A DNA stretch of 64,000 bases from Leptodactylus fallax (taxonomy: Eukaryota; Chordata; Amphibia; Anura; Leptodactylidae), in assembly GCA_947044405.1 (NCBI GenBank), contig CAMRHE010000054.1, positions 3,162,001-3,226,000 on the forward strand, written 5' to 3'. Below the pieces are notes generated by a model. The model saw only the letters and a list, made by a program, of their open reading frames with translations, was not told the origin of the DNA and did no database searches. Position 1 is the stretch's first letter, and each line of letters begins with the position of its first letter. Below are positions 38,209 through 50,368 of the stretch, piece by piece. The position numbers and the translations under genes are program-made.

Positions 38209-38512
38209 TCAGGATCCATTATGGCTATGAAGATCAACATGGATTCATTTTAAAGATGAGATTCTCCTCTTTAAAATGTTACCACGATCTTCATGAAGCA
38301 TCTTAACAGATCCGGAGCAATTCCCTGCTGAACACGCCATTGGGCATTGAGATTCTAATGCAGATCTCAATTCCCGACAGCGTTTTTAAAAGCAAAGCGC
38401 TCCGGATCTATAAGGGCGATCATGAAGATCTTGTATAATTATAATTTTAAAGAGGAGAATCTCCTCTTTAAAATGAATCCATGGTGATCTTCATAGCCAT
38501 AATGGATCCTTA
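38209..38512. mobile_element. Nested palindromic element (AGGATCCATTATGGC ends)
   Basis: AGGATCCATTATGGCTATGA at the left is the exact inverse of TCATAGCCATAATGGATCCT at the right; the arms continue through ATGGATTCATTTTAAAG. About 300 bp within the element at 37843. Confidence 0.85.
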
Positions 38513-40247
38513 GATATGGGGCTCTAAAGTGTCCACCCCCTTCCAGCCATATTAGCCTGCGTGAAGGAGGAAGGGGGGGGCAGCTGCAGACTGCACAGAT
38601 GATGATTCATCATCATCATCATCATCATCTGTGCATAGCCTGTATGACTCGGGGGGAAGGGGGGGGGGGTAGCAGGGACTTCTGTCCATGTTATCCCCTC
38701 TCCTCTCAATCAGAGAGCATACTATACTTTTGCCCTCTGAATGTCAAATAGAGGGATAATTTAATACCCTCTGAGCCTTATTAGAGGGGTATCTTCTGTA
38801 ATACCCCTCTGAACATAACTAGGAAGTTTACTGGCGCTGTGATACATACGTTCACCATCGTCGAGGTCACAACGCCAAAAGAGTTGCATCAAACACACAA
38901 CACGTTCACAGTCAGCAATAAAGTTTACATTTTTTCCCTGTCCTGTCCATACCTGATCTTTATAGAGTATAATACGCCGACCGCCTCTCTAGTGATATCC
39001 GTTACACGCTAAAATAATAGCAATAACGATTATCACTAGCGATGAATGTATAAAACACCTGTGACGAGCAGAAAGTTCCATCAGTCAGATAACACATTTT
39101 CACCCATTTAATGTCACAATATATAATCCCAGTTTTTGGCAGCTTTTAGATGGTTATAATAGCGAAATTTTTTTTGTTTGTTTGTTTTTTTTTAACTCAC
39201 ATTACAAACAAAACACCTGGACTTCCAGTAGTTTGGGGTTAAAACAACATCTTAACGGAAAAAAATGTCATCTTCTATTTTCACAGCCCAATTCTATGAA
39301 ACATCTGTAGGGTCAAAATTTCTTGATGGGTCTAGTTTCCAAAATGGGGTCATATTTTGGGGGTTTCCACTGTTCTGGCACCTCAGAGGCTCTGCAAATG
39401 CGACATGGTAGCTGAAAATAATTCCATCAAAATCTGCCCTCCAACAGCCAAATAGCATTCTCTCTGTTCCAAGCTCTGCCATGTACCCATACAGTAGTTT
39501 ACGATCATATATGGGGAACTGCTACGTTCAGGAGAAATTGTGTAATGAACTGTGGGGGGCTTTTTCTCTCTTAACCCCTTGTGAAAATGAGAAATGTCTG
39601 GCTAAAGAGACACTGGAAAGAGAGTAATTTTTCCTTTTCATGTCTCAATAGTAGTAAATACTGTGAAACAGCTGTGGCATCAAAGTGCTCACTATACCCC
39701 TTGATAAATTCCTTGAGGGGTGTATTTTCTTAAATGGGGTAATTTAATGGGGGGTTTTATTGTTCTTGTACTTCATGTGCTCTGCAAATGCAACATGGCT
39801 CCTGAAAACGCTTCAATTAAAATCTGCCCTCCGAAGCTCAATGTCGCTCCTTCCTTTTCTGCGTCCTGTCGTGTGGCCAAAGAGCAGGTTACATCAATGC
39901 ATGTGGTATTTATGTGATTGAGAGAAATTGTACAACAAACTATGGGATGCATTTTCTCCTTTAACCCCTTGTGAATGTGCAAATTTTAGGGTTAAATGAA
40001 CATAGTATTGAAAAAAATTGAAATGTATATTTTTGACCTTTTTATTTTGTTTTAATTCCTGTGAAGCGCCTAAAGGGTCAACAAACTTTTCAAATACTGT
40101 CTTGAATTGTTTTGGTGGAGCAGTTTTGAAAACGGGGGTCTCTAATACAAAGACCTTTCAAAGCCCCTTTGGAACTGTATTAGTACTTTAAAAAATTTGC
40201 TTTGTAAATTCTCTTGAAAATTCCTGTTAGACTGTAAGCCTTATGCT

Positions 40248-40665
40248 TTGTTCACACCTGCGCTTGCTGTCCGTCCGTTGCCAATCCAGTGAAAATCTCG
40301 GCGAACTGGATTGGCGTCGGATACAGACCGGTCAGCGGCGCATTGGTTAAAAACCCATTCATTTGAATGGGTTTTTAAAGCAGTGCGCGGGTGTGCGCTT
40401 ACACCCTCTGCGCTGCGAATCCTTTTTTTTTTCGTCGGAAACAAAGTCGGACATGCAGGACTTCGTGTCCGACAAAAAAAAAAAAAATAAAGGATTCGCA
40501 GCACAGAGGGTGTAAGCGCACACCACCAGCACTGCTTTAAAAACCCATTCAAATGAATGGGTTTTAACCAATGCGCCGCTGACCGGTCTGTATCCGACGC
40601 CAATCCAGTTTGCCGAGATTTTCACTGGATTGGCAACAGACGGACAGCAAGCGCAGGTGTGAACC
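40248..40665. mobile_element. Near-perfect 420-bp hairpin element
   Basis: TTCACACCTGCGCTTGCTGT at the left pairs with ACAGCAAGCGCAGGTGTGAA at the right, and pairing continues almost unbroken to the centre near 40455-40485 (TCGGAAACAAAGTCGGACAT region). Sub-palindromes CATTCATTTGAATG lie in each arm. Folded RNA would be a roughly 200-bp stem. Confidence 0.85.
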
Positions 40666-42458
40666 CACCCTTATAATGTCCAAAAAAAATTCAATGAATG
40701 TTTAAAATTTGATGTCAACATAATGCAAAGATATGGTATTTTATGCTTTTTTAACTAATTTAAGTGGTATCACTCTCTATATGAAAAGAGGATAATTTCA
40801 AACTTTGAAAATTGCACATTTTTCTAAATTTTCACCAAATTTCCTGTTTTTCATAAATAAACACAAAACATATTGACCCAAATTTACATCAAAGACTAAG
40901 TACAATGTGTCACGAAAAAACATTCTCAAACTCACCCGCAAAAGTTAAAGTGTTCCAAAGTTATCACCACATAAAATGACTCCTGTCATATTTGAAAAAT
41001 GGGGCTGTGTCATAAAGTCCAAAACTGGCTGCGACGTCAAGGGGTTAAACGGTATTATGAAATACAATTTATTCCTCAAAAATTAAGTGCTCATATAGTT
41101 CTGTGAACGGAAAAATAAAAAAGTTATAGCTTTTGGAAGGTAAAATCGAAAAATGGCGGTTACGGTTAGGGGTTAATGTCACAATTGCTGCTGGCAAAAA
41201 TGAAAGTTTTTAAAAGTTTTGTTATGCTTTAATTATGTCTCTTGCTTAACCCGTTAACAACCAAGGACACATTAGTACATCTTAGGTCGTATAGGGCTGT
41301 ATGGAGAGGTCTCAGGAGCTCAAAACTCAAGATCTCCATACATGGCAGATGCCAGCACCTGCCGCTAACAGCTGCGATTGGTGCCAACACTGATTACAGC
41401 TGTTTACACTTTAGATGCCGTGGTTAAATGCAACCGCAGCATCTGAAGTGTGCAGGTGCCATGGGCGCCGCATTCTTTTACTGATCGCCAACCTTCAGGA
41501 CATCATATGAGGGCAGCGATCAGTTGCCATGACAGCCAGGAGCCTATTGAAGGCTCCCTGGCTTGTCATTACATAGGCATTGTGTAATAGAAATCAATGG
41601 ATTTTACTATTCACTGCAATACATTAGTATTGCAGTGAATAGTATGAGCGATCAGACCCCCTAGGATTCAAGGTCCTTAGGGGGTCTGATTATAAAAGTA
41701 AAAGAAGAAAAAAAAAAGTTTTTAAAAGTATAAAAATTCAAATCGTCCCCTTTCCCTAGGTCACATCTAAAAGTAGATAAACAGAAGTAAACAAACACTA
41801 GAAACATTTTAGGTATCCCCATGCTCAACAATTCCTGAACTATTAATATATTCAAATATTTATTCCATACGGTGAACGGTGTAGCAGGGGGAAAAAAAAT
41901 CTTAATAGCCAATTTTTGTCAACACTTTGCCTCCTAGGTAAAAATACCCAGCTCCATACTTGTAAATATGAAAAAGTTACAGATGTCAGAACATAGCAAC
42001 ACAAATTTTTTTTTACTATTTTGTAAAGTTTTTTTATTCTTTAAAAGGTATCAAATCATTACAAATCTCTTATATATATAAAAATGAGTTTCTGTCTGTC
42101 TGTTCTTTATGCGCGACGAAACGACTGGACCGATATTCACCAAATTTGGCACACATGTACATCAGGTGTCCGGGAATATTATAGACTGGGTCTCAGCTCT
42201 CTTGGATGTACCGTTCCTGAGATACAGTATTCCCAAAAAATGACAAGCATTAGCTAATACAAGCCTGCAAGTCTTTCACTCATATTCCAACTGCCATACA
42301 CACGGTCACATGTCCCTTATCAGCCAATAAGAGCTCGCAGGTGCTTAGTCTCCTCAGGCACACAGGTTTCCGTAGCAACCAAGCTATTTAAGTTCACATT
42401 TAATTTATGAGGTTTCCATAACAACACAGCCTTAAATAGACTGTACCCATACTGGACT

Positions 42459-43036
42459 CAGTGGCATAACTAGGAATGGCTGGGCCCCAAGGCGAACATT
42501 TGACATGGGACCACCCTCGGCAACGTCCCCCCGCACAAACTGCATTCCTGCACAGTATTCTGCCCCATAGTGGCCCCTGCACACAGTATCATAGTGGCCC
42601 CTTCATATAGTATTATGCGCACTCCCCACTACCTCTTCAATGTTGGACCAGATGTCATGTGAGCCAGGCATGCATCGCATCGCATAATGACGTCGGACTG
42701 GCCCACCGTCTGGGACGTCACTAAAGAGGCCCGAAGCCTGCTGAAAAGACCCCAGAGTATAATGATAGAAGTGTTTGTGGGGATCACGGCCCGCAGGCCT
42801 TACTTACTGATCCCTGCTCCTGCTCAAAGCCGCCTCTGTAGAAGGTGAAGCGCAGACGGCCATCAGCAGGAGCGGGGATCGGTAAGTAAATAGGGCCCGT
42901 TACCTGCTGGTGTTACACCAGCAGGTAACAGCCTATTAAAAAAAAAAAAAAAAACATCAAGGACCCGCCGGGACCCCTAATGTCCCGGGCCCTGTGGCAG
43001 CCACTACCACTGCTACCCCAGTAATTTACGCCACTG
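42459..43036. mobile_element. hAT-type nonautonomous element with perfect 8-bp TSD
   Basis: Starts CAGTGGCATAACTAGG and ends TTTACGCCACTG, with identical ACTGGACT on both sides (42451-42458 and 43037-43044). The 8-bp duplication and CAGTGG tips are hAT hallmarks. The site sequence without the insert is present in Helitron copy 2 (ATACTGGACTGCCATACTGG). 578 bp, no coding capacity seen. Confidence 0.88.
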
Positions 43037-44400
43037 ACTGGACTGCCATACTGGATTTCAGCATTCTTATAAATTGAACGTTTTTAAACTACTCATGCCC
43101 CCTGCAGCAAAACGCATGGCTGCTGCTCGAGCTAATGAAAACTCTCAGCAGACCCAAGCCTGTCTCTAATCTGACAAGATATGTCACAGACAACAGCGAG
43201 CTGCTGAAACAACCCAGCAGACTCAAGCCCGTCTCCAATCTGGCAAGGCATTGTCAGCCACATGCACACAGCTGCACTCCATGTTTCCATAACAACCCAG
43301 CCTTTTTTCTTCACTGCTGTAGGTCAGCTTTAAAGGGGCATATACACACAGCTTTACTCCAGGTTTTCCATAACAACCGATCGCAGGTCTTTCACTGATA
43401 TCCAAACTGAGATACACATGATCACACGACGCTTATGGACCAATGGAAAATCGCTGGTTCTTCAGTCTTGACATACACACAGCTTTACACCAGGTTTCCA
43501 TAGCAACCAAGCTATTTATGACCTGTATGAGTCAATAGCAGTTCGCAGGTCTTTAAATATTCAGTCATATCACGTGTATCAGCCAATATAAGTTCACATT
43601 TCATTTACCAGGTTTCCATAACAACACAGCCATAAATAGACTGTGCAGGCGGCCGTGAGCAGGAGCGGGGATCGGTAAGTAAATAGGGCCCGTTACTTGC
43701 TGGTGTTACACCAGCAGGTAACGGCCTATTAAAAAAAAAACATCAGGGGCCCGCCAGACCCCTAATGTCCCGGGACCTGTGGAAGCCGCTACCGCTGCTA
43801 CCCCGGTATTTACTCCACTGACTGGACTGCCATACTGGATGTCAGCATTCTTATGAATTGAAACATTTTTAAACTACTCATGCCTCCAGCAGCAAAACGC
43901 ATGGCTGCTGCTCGAGCTAATAAAAACTCTCAGCAGACCCAAGCCCGTCTCCAATCTGACAAGGTATTGTCAGCCACATGCACACAGCTGCACTCCATGT
44001 TTCCATAACAACCCAGTCATTTTTCTTAACTGCTGTAGGTCAGGTTTAAAGGGGAAGGGCGCTGTGGGTGACACTGTTACACAAGGTCACATACACACAG
44101 CTTTACTCCAGGTTTTCCATAACAACCGAATGCAGGTTTTTCACTGCTATCCAAAGTGAGATACACCTGATCACATGACGCTTTTGGACCAATGGAAAAT
44201 CGCAGGTTGTTCAGTATTGACATACACACAGTTTTACACCAGGTTTCCATAGCAACCAAGCTATTTATGACCTGTATGAGTCAATAGCAGTTCGTAGGTC
44301 CTTAAATATTCAGTCATATGATGTGTATCAGCCAATGTAAGTTCACATTTCATTTACCAGGTTTAAATAACAACACAGCCATAAATATCCTGTACCTATA
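42860..44400 (+). repeat. Tandem duplication (about 775 bp x 2) inside Helitron copy 1
   Basis: AGGAGCGGGGATCGGTAAGT recurs at about 42868 and 43660, and everything downstream repeats in order to about 44400. The second unit begins with the right half of the hAT element, joined to Helitron sequence at ACTGT|GCAGGCGG, so duplication followed hAT insertion. Confidence 0.8.
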
Positions 44401-44509
44401 CTGGACTACCATACTGGATGTCAAGTGCAAAACTGGCCAATTCTTATGGGGCCACTACACAAACAAAACATTAAATATACCCGTGCGAAACCGGGTCCTT
44501 CTGCTAGTT

Positions 44510-45349
44510 TCTTATATATATATATAAATGAGTTTCTGTCTGTCTGTCTGTTATTTATGCGCGACCAAACGACTGGACCGATCTTCACCAAATTTGGCAC
44601 ACAGGTACATCAGGTGTCCGGGAAGGTTTTACACCGGGTCTCAGCTCTCTAGGACTTACCGCATTAGCCAATAGAAGCCTGCAAGTCTTTCACTCATATT
44701 TCAACAACCATACACACATGTCACATGTCCCTTATCAGCCAATAGAAGCTCGCTGGCGCTTAGTCTCCACATGCACACAGCTTTACTCCAGGTTTCTATA
44801 ACAATCCATCCATTTGTCTTCACTACTGTAGGTCACCTTTAAAGGCGCAGGGCGCTGTGGATGACACTGTTATACAAGGTCACATACACACAGCTTTACT
44901 CTAGGTTTCCATGACAACCAATTGCAGGTTTTTCACTGATATCCAAACTGAGATACACATGATCGCATGACGCTTATGGACCAATGGAAACTCGTAGGTT
45001 CTTCAGTCTTGACATACACACAGCTTTACACCAGATTTCCATAGCAACCAAGCTATTTATGACCTGTATTAGTCAATAGCAGTTTGCAGGTCCTTAACTA
45101 TTCAGTCGCATGACGTTTATCAGCCAATATAGCTTCACATTTAATTTTACCAGGTTTCCGTAACCACACAGCCATAAATAGACTGTACCTATACTGGACT
45201 GCCATACTGGATGTCAGCATTCTTATAAATTGAAATGTATTTAAACTACACACAAAGGACATACAAAATAGACCAGTGCCAATTCTTATGGGACCCCTAC
45301 ACAAACAAAAAATGAAATATACCAGTGCGAAGCCGGGTCCTTCTGCTAG
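44510..45349 (+). mobile_element. Helitron-like nonautonomous element, copy 2
   Basis: 5' end TCTTATATATATATATAAAT, 3' end GCGAAGCCGGGTCCTTCTGC then TAG, with the GAAG...CTTC hairpin and CTAG terminus. It is 840 bp, lacks the hAT insert and duplication of copy 1, and starts two bases after copy 1 ends. Same orientation. Confidence 0.8.
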
Positions 45350-45688
45350 TACTATATAAATTTGGTATCGCCATGTTCATACTGACCCACAGAATACAGG
45401 TAACATGTCATTTTTACCACTCATGATGAATGCCGTAAAAATTAAAACCATGTGAAATTGGCACAAATGCATTTTTTTTCCAATTCCACCACATTCAGAA
45501 TTTTTTTTTCAACTTCCCATTACATTGTACAGGATATTGAATGGTGCCATTACAAAGTACAATTTGTCCCGCAAACAAAAAGCCATCATTTGACTTTGTG
45601 GACTGAAAAAAAAATATGGCTCTTGGAAGGTGGGGAGGAAAAAACAGATAAGCAAAAACAAAAATTGGCTTGGTGTTTATGGGGTTAA

Positions 45689-46399
45689 AGTGTAGCTCCC
45701 ATTTTATTTTTATTTTTTTTGTCGCTATTGTCAGGGGGTGTTTGGTGACCATTTTTGTAATACACTTTATCTAAATTCCTTTTTATTATAAATAGGTTGT
45801 AATATTCTCCCTGGCACCCTGTAACTGAGCTGTTGCAAGGGAAAGTCCATACACAGTTGTATTTTAAATATGCAGAGCTGAAGCTTTTACCAAAGGAGGG
45901 GGTGGTCACTATAAATGGCTGGCTGGCCGGTTTTATACCACCTAGAAAAATGGTTCTAGTATCTTAAGAAAGCTGAGATTTCACAGTTGGTATGTCAACT
46001 TAATATGCAGCAGTTAATGCTGCATATAAAATCACATTACCGACTGTGTTTTTAAGTAGTGATATCTCAGATTCTGTTATAGCTAGTTCTTAAATCTTGG
46101 CATCATATGAATGCTGAAAATATGAGCTTTCCTATGATACCAGAACCATTTTTTTTTCTAGGTGGTATAAAACCGAAGATACAGCCATTTCAGATGACCA
46201 TCCCTTCTTTGGTAAATGCTTCAGCTCTATGTAATGCATTTAATACATGTGTACAGACAAACTCCCTGGCAATGCTTAGTTAGAGCACTGCTGATGGGAA
46301 CTTTACAGCCTATTTTCTGTTCAAAGGAAGTTTGATAGATAAAGTATATTACAAAAAATGTTCACCTTCTCCAACACAAAAAATTTTTAAAAATGAAAG
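45689..46399. mobile_element. TTAA-flanked long palindrome
   Basis: Shares TTAA 45685-45688 with the previous element; right TTAA at 46400-46403. Arms pair over about 300 bp, for example GGTTTTATACCACCTAGAAA at 45929 with TTTCTAGGTGGTATAAAACC at 46156. Confidence 0.8.
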
Positions 46400-46403
46400 T
46401 TAA

Positions 46404-47237
46404 TTGCGGCAAATTTACTAATGCTGTCATAGGCCGGGGCCCACGTTATGAAAACCGTGGCTAATCCCATCCACACATTGCATAAAAATATGGAGGAAAT
46501 GCTACGATGTCAAAAACCATTGTGTTTTTGAAAATCTCAGCATGTCAATTATACTTACGGAAAACTTTGCAGACTTTCTATGAAAGCGCTGCGTTTCCAC
46601 TGCTGTCTTTTCCTTTGTACTTTTTGGCTGCGGCTCACTATGTTGCGACTTAGCCTAAATCTTAAACTACACCAGTTTTCTCAAATTTTCTAATGCTGCT
46701 TGAGAAATCTCTTTCATATGTTTAGACTGCTTAATATAACTTTACATTACTTATTAGCTGGCCTCCAGTACAACAAAAAAATGTGCCAAACTTTTGGTGC
46801 AGTGTCCCAAGTTAGGCCACACACCTTTTTTTGTGAAGCCACACACTTTAATACAAGTCAACATGTTTAAAAAGTTTATAAAATAACTAATAAATGTAGC
46901 ACAAGGCATGTTAGGCAGGATGTTTTGGTGCATTTTGTGTAGTAAATTTCGGTAATTATGTACAGCATACTATCTCTCATGTATCAACACAACTTCATTC
47001 CCGTACTGGCTTCTGCTTTCTTGTGCTCACAGACACTGATGCTGAGGAGTGCGTTATTACCCATACCCTTGTAGAGTCTGTTTTGGGGTGTTCTCCTCTT
47101 TACATAGATATACAGCCTGTGTAGTCTACCACCATCCCTTCAAACTGCCATGTGTGCTTTCCTCTGTCCTTTTGTCCATATGACTTGCAAACCAAAGTTG
47201 TCTGTCTATTTAGTGTTCTTATCTCTCATGTATTCAG
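46404..47237. other. FBXO9 intron 2 end
   Basis: No clear repeat; may be ordinary unique intron sequence leading to exon 3. Confidence 0.5.
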
Positions 47238-47393
47238 GAGGAGCTACAGATGTTCCGAGCTCGTTGGATGTCTGAACTTGCTCCAGGAGTGAGTTATGAA
47301 GCAGAGGTTCAGTCTCACAAAGCGACAGTGAGAGGGCTTGTTGGAAAGGCCCAGGATACCAAAGCAAAGCAAGAATGGGCTAAGGAGGAGAAG
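47238..47393 (+). CDS. FBXO9: FBXO9 exon 3 (residues 28-79)
   Basis: This 156-nt exon encodes [20 protein letters not shown] and then a charged linker ending [13 protein letters not shown], clearly FBXO9. The acceptor is TTATTCAG (TATTCAG read directly) and the donor is GTAGTG. It is 52 codons in phase 0 at both ends. Confidence 0.94.
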
Positions 47394-47532
47394 GTAGTGT
47401 GTGTATATTTTTACTACCTGCTCCACTTGGCTGTGTTTGTATCAGAAAGCATGGGTGGATACTGTTAATGGGGATAATGTATTTTTCTACAGATCCGTAT
47501 TTTATGTTTTGTTTTTTGTTTTTCCCAAACAG

Positions 47533-47590
47533 GCAAAAGAACTTTTTCTTAAAGCTGCAGAAAAAGAACAAAATGGGGCACTCTATGAAG
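47533..47590 (+). CDS. FBXO9: FBXO9 exon 4 (residues 80-99), start of TPR-like segment
   Basis: This 58-nt exon encodes AKELFLKAAEKEQNGALYE plus the first base of an alanine codon. It is the first helix of the TPR-like repeat. The acceptor is CCAAACAG and the donor is GTACCT. The intron separating it from exon 3 is only 139 bp, the shortest in the window. Confidence 0.94.
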
Positions 47591-48548
47591 GTACCTATTA
47601 TCTTTGTTTCATTGTTTATTTTTGCAGAATTCTTTTACAAAATGCAACATCACTCAATACAATGGCAACTATTAAAAGCACAAGGTAGTGTAGGAGGTTT
47701 ATGTGGAACTTTTTTTTTATATAGTTTATTAAATGATTTTTTATTACTTTTATTAAAAAACTGGCTTTAAACGTTGCAGCACTCTGAACATTGCTAAGGA
47801 GAGTCAGTCCTGTACAGAGTTTATATAATGTGTACTATGCACACTACCATCATACAACAGAGAAAATAAGACCTAATCTAACTTCTCTCTCTTTCGCTGC
47901 CTTAGGCTAGATGCACATGACTGAGATGCAAAACGGCCGTGAAAAATATTCATTTTTCACAGCCATCTTGCACCTGAAGGGGCAACATGTTTTCACGGAT
48001 CCGTCATACATTTCTGTGCATGGAGGGATCCATGAAAATGGACGAAAATAGGACATAACCTATATTTTGAGGGTCCGTGAGAACGGACCCTCAAAATAAC
48101 TGTCATCAGAATAGCCCCCATTTCCTGACAGTGAAATTAATGCTACCGTGTGATGTCTGTTAAAAAAACAGATGTTGCACAGTCAGTTTTCAATGTCATG
48201 TATATGTAGTCTTACACTGCCTGACCTGAGCAATACATCCCTCTGCTAAGCCCTGCTCTCTTCTATTTTCCCTGTTCTGTCCCTCTCACTCACATGTACA
48301 TGATGCAGATTTTGCTTGTGCAGAAATTTTAAAAACCACAGCATGTAAATTCTTTATACGGATTTCATCTATTTCGATGAGTGGAGTGAAAATAACAAGA
48401 AGTCCAAGTCCAAGAAAAAAATTTACATGGGTATATGGTGTGAAAAAAATTGTCAGCATACACTTTTATGTGTCTATGTAATCTGTATGTATCTGTACTA
48501 CTATAAAGTTGCTGTGAATTGTTTACCCCTTGGTTTGCAATAATAAAT

Positions 48549-49628
48549 CTGGAGTGAATAGCCACTTTATTAGAGATGCCTGCTCTTTCACTTTTGGATT
48601 TTTCCTGTATGAACATTCGACAGATAACCACGCAGTTCAGTATAAAATCAAGTGATCAGATTATCGTGGATCAGCTTCATTCCACATTAGAATAGCAAAA
48701 TTGAGCTATCTGAGTGACTTTGAACAATGTGCCTGACTGGCTGGGGTCAGTATTTCAGGAGCTGCCAACCTTGTGGGGGTGTTTTGGAACAAAAGATGTA
48801 AGTATACAGTGAATAGTGTAATCAAGGATAAACATTCAATGAAAGGTGATCCTGTAGACATAAACTATTTGATGAAAGAAAGGGGTCAGAGGATGATGTC
48901 AAGGATCATTCTGCAAATTGCAACCAAATACAACTTTGGTGTGCCTACTAATGTTTTCAAATGCACAACTTGTTATTCCTTAGCACAGCTAGACTGTAAG
49001 AACAGTAGAAGGTGGTGCAAGCAACAGGAATTGATGATCGCTTTCAGTCAAGTGCTAATAGTTCAGGCTGATGGAACTTCAGTATCATTGCTCTTAGAAA
49101 TGTTTTCTTGGCAACCCCTTTGTACCTGTTAAAGGGGTTGTCCTAGATTTTGTTTTTTATTGAGTTTCCTTAGGATAGATCATAAATATATGATCAGTGG
49201 GGCCAACAGACTGCACCCACATGGATCAGCTGTTGGAGGCTGCAACTGATCCCCATACGATCCAGTGCACAGAGGCAGACAGCTCATTACACTGTATAGT
49301 GGCTGAGCGTAATTGACACCAGTGGGAGCTGAGCTGCAGAAATACCACCCAGCCACTATACAGTGTTACAGACTATCTGCTTCCCTCTCCCTACACTGAA
49401 TAGTATTGGACTGTGATGAAGCTCTAATCATCTGACCTATGCTGCGGCCAGCTGTTGGCCCCCACTGATCAGATATCTATGGCCTATGCCAAGGATAGGC
49501 CACAAAAAAAAATACTGGAAACCCCATTAATGATACCTGTATATGTCATGATTGCTTTGGTTCTGAAGGCCAAAGGATGTCCAACCTGCTATTAGATGGG
49601 TGCTTCTAATGAAATGGCCATTCAGTGT
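48549..49628 (+). mobile_element. Tc1-like element relic (CCACTTTATTAG type)
   Basis: Left end TGAATAGCCACTTTATTAGA and right end CTAATGAAATGGCCATTCAG are inverted, matching the fish/frog Tc1 family with 'GGCCACTTTATTAG' tips. Inside, ATCTGAGTGACTTTGAACAA and a frame with ERGQRMMSRIILQIATKYNF match its transposase N-terminal half. The catalytic half is missing and a TTAA element (49133-49526) is inserted. Boundaries are approximate. Confidence 0.7.
49133..49526. mobile_element. TTAA-flanked element (AGGGGTTGTCC family) in a Tc1 relic
   Basis: TTAA at 49129-49132 and 49527-49530; ends AGGGGTTGTCC and GGAAACCCCA. Inner arms GGATAGATCATAAATATATG and ATATCTATGGCCTATGCC partly pair. Confidence 0.78.
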
Positions 49629-49794
49629 ATGTGATCAGTTCATATCCAGATCATTGATGTCTTACCTTACTTCTGCCTATGTTGAAATCCAGCCTGTAGA
49701 AAGTACTCTGTATCCATGATGAATCCAGCAGGAAGATGAGTTCTGAGTATTAACCCAAGCTCATCTGCATTCCTTGTCCTATTGATTTCTGCAG

Positions 49795-49894
49795 CCATCA
49801 AGTTTTACCGCCGAGCTATGCAGCTTGTGCCTGACATCGAGTTCAAAATTAACTACAACTGGTCTCCAGATGGTGATGGAGTGGGAAAGAACTT
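49795..49894 (+). CDS. FBXO9: FBXO9 exon 5 (residues 99-132), second TPR helix
   Basis: This 100-nt exon encodes [20 protein letters not shown] then [13 protein letters not shown]. The acceptor is TTTCTGCAG and the donor is GTATGT. It ends after TT of a phenylalanine codon. The region DIEFK and the acidic DGDGVG loop are well conserved in FBXO9 orthologues. Confidence 0.95.
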
Positions 49895-50237
49895 GTATGT
49901 ACACATTGAAGTCACATCTAATTGCATTTTAGTTTTCTGTGAACTATGGCAAAGTCTTTTACCAAGAAACTCTTTTAAAATTCCTATCTGTGCATTAGCT
50001 ACCATACTACATGATATTTTTGTAGCTGACCTGTTAGATCTGGTGCTGCATTGCATTTTAGTACTTTAGTAGTTGGCCTGTATGCTTATTTTGTATGAAA
50101 TTCAAATGGTGGCATTTTTTACACATATTATGGCTTTACTTTGGCTAAAATCCTATTTTACTATTTCATTAGGGTAAATTTTGTGTAACGGAGACACATG
50201 ACATTTCATAGGCAGCAGCTTATTTGTTCATTTGCAG

Positions 50238-50368
50238 TATGGATGACACCAATAATGACAGCAAGATGTCTGATCTACTATCATACTTCCAGCAGCAGCT
50301 TACGTTTCAAGAGTGCGTTCTTAAATTGTGCCAGCCAGAATATGACGTCAGCCAGACTCATATTTCGG
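50238..50368 (+). CDS. FBXO9: FBXO9 exon 6 (residues 132-176)
   Basis: This 131-nt exon encodes [20 protein letters not shown] and then [18 protein letters not shown] up to ISV. The acceptor is TTTGCAG and the donor is GTATGT. The acidic stretch varies from mammals, while [15 protein letters not shown] is nearly invariant. It leads directly to the F-box. Confidence 0.95.

Larger units (their letters stand above)
37843..41044. mobile_element. Large TTAA-flanked element (CCCCTAGGCGC / CGTCAAGGGG ends)
   Basis: TTAA at 37839-37842 and 41045-41048. Ends pair as CCCC...CACGACGT and GCGACGTCAAGGGG. Inside are two diverged copies of a repeat (39300-39550 and 39690-39990, each with CTCTGCAAATGC-ACATGG) and two nested palindromes. 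It inserted in a further TTAA-type repeat whose right end is at about 41173. No coding frame. Confidence 0.75.
42068..44507 (+). mobile_element. Helitron-like nonautonomous element, copy 1
   Basis: 5' end TCTTATATATATAAAAATGA followed by GTTTCTGTCTGTCTG and CAAATTTGGCACACA; 3' end GGGTCCTTCTGCTAG with CTAG as the CTRR terminus, preceded by a small hairpin (GAAR...CTTC). No inverted repeats or target duplication, as expected for rolling-circle Helitrons. It contains a hAT insertion and an internal tandem duplication. A short frame, KRMAAARANENSQQTQA near 43110-43160, resembles the repeat-rich N-terminus of Helitron proteins (low confidence). Confidence 0.8.
41250..45684. mobile_element. Large TTAA-flanked element containing the Helitron pair
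   Basis: TTAA at 41246-41249 and 45685-45688; left CCCGTTAACAACCA and right TGGTGTTTATGGGG are imperfect inverts. The left part (CTCAGGAGCTC, CCTTAGGGGGTCTGAT) matches the family at 51830. Both Helitrons inserted in its interior. Confidence 0.7.

Noticed and set aside
42100..45340. Many short frames rich in the pattern YTQLYSRF/WYGN as protein genes
   Set aside because: They are translations of Helitron filler repeated in both copies, with no conservation of frame.
48773..49132. 119-codon frame as a novel host gene
   Set aside because: ERGQRMMSRI and flanking tips identify it as a decayed Tc1 transposase.
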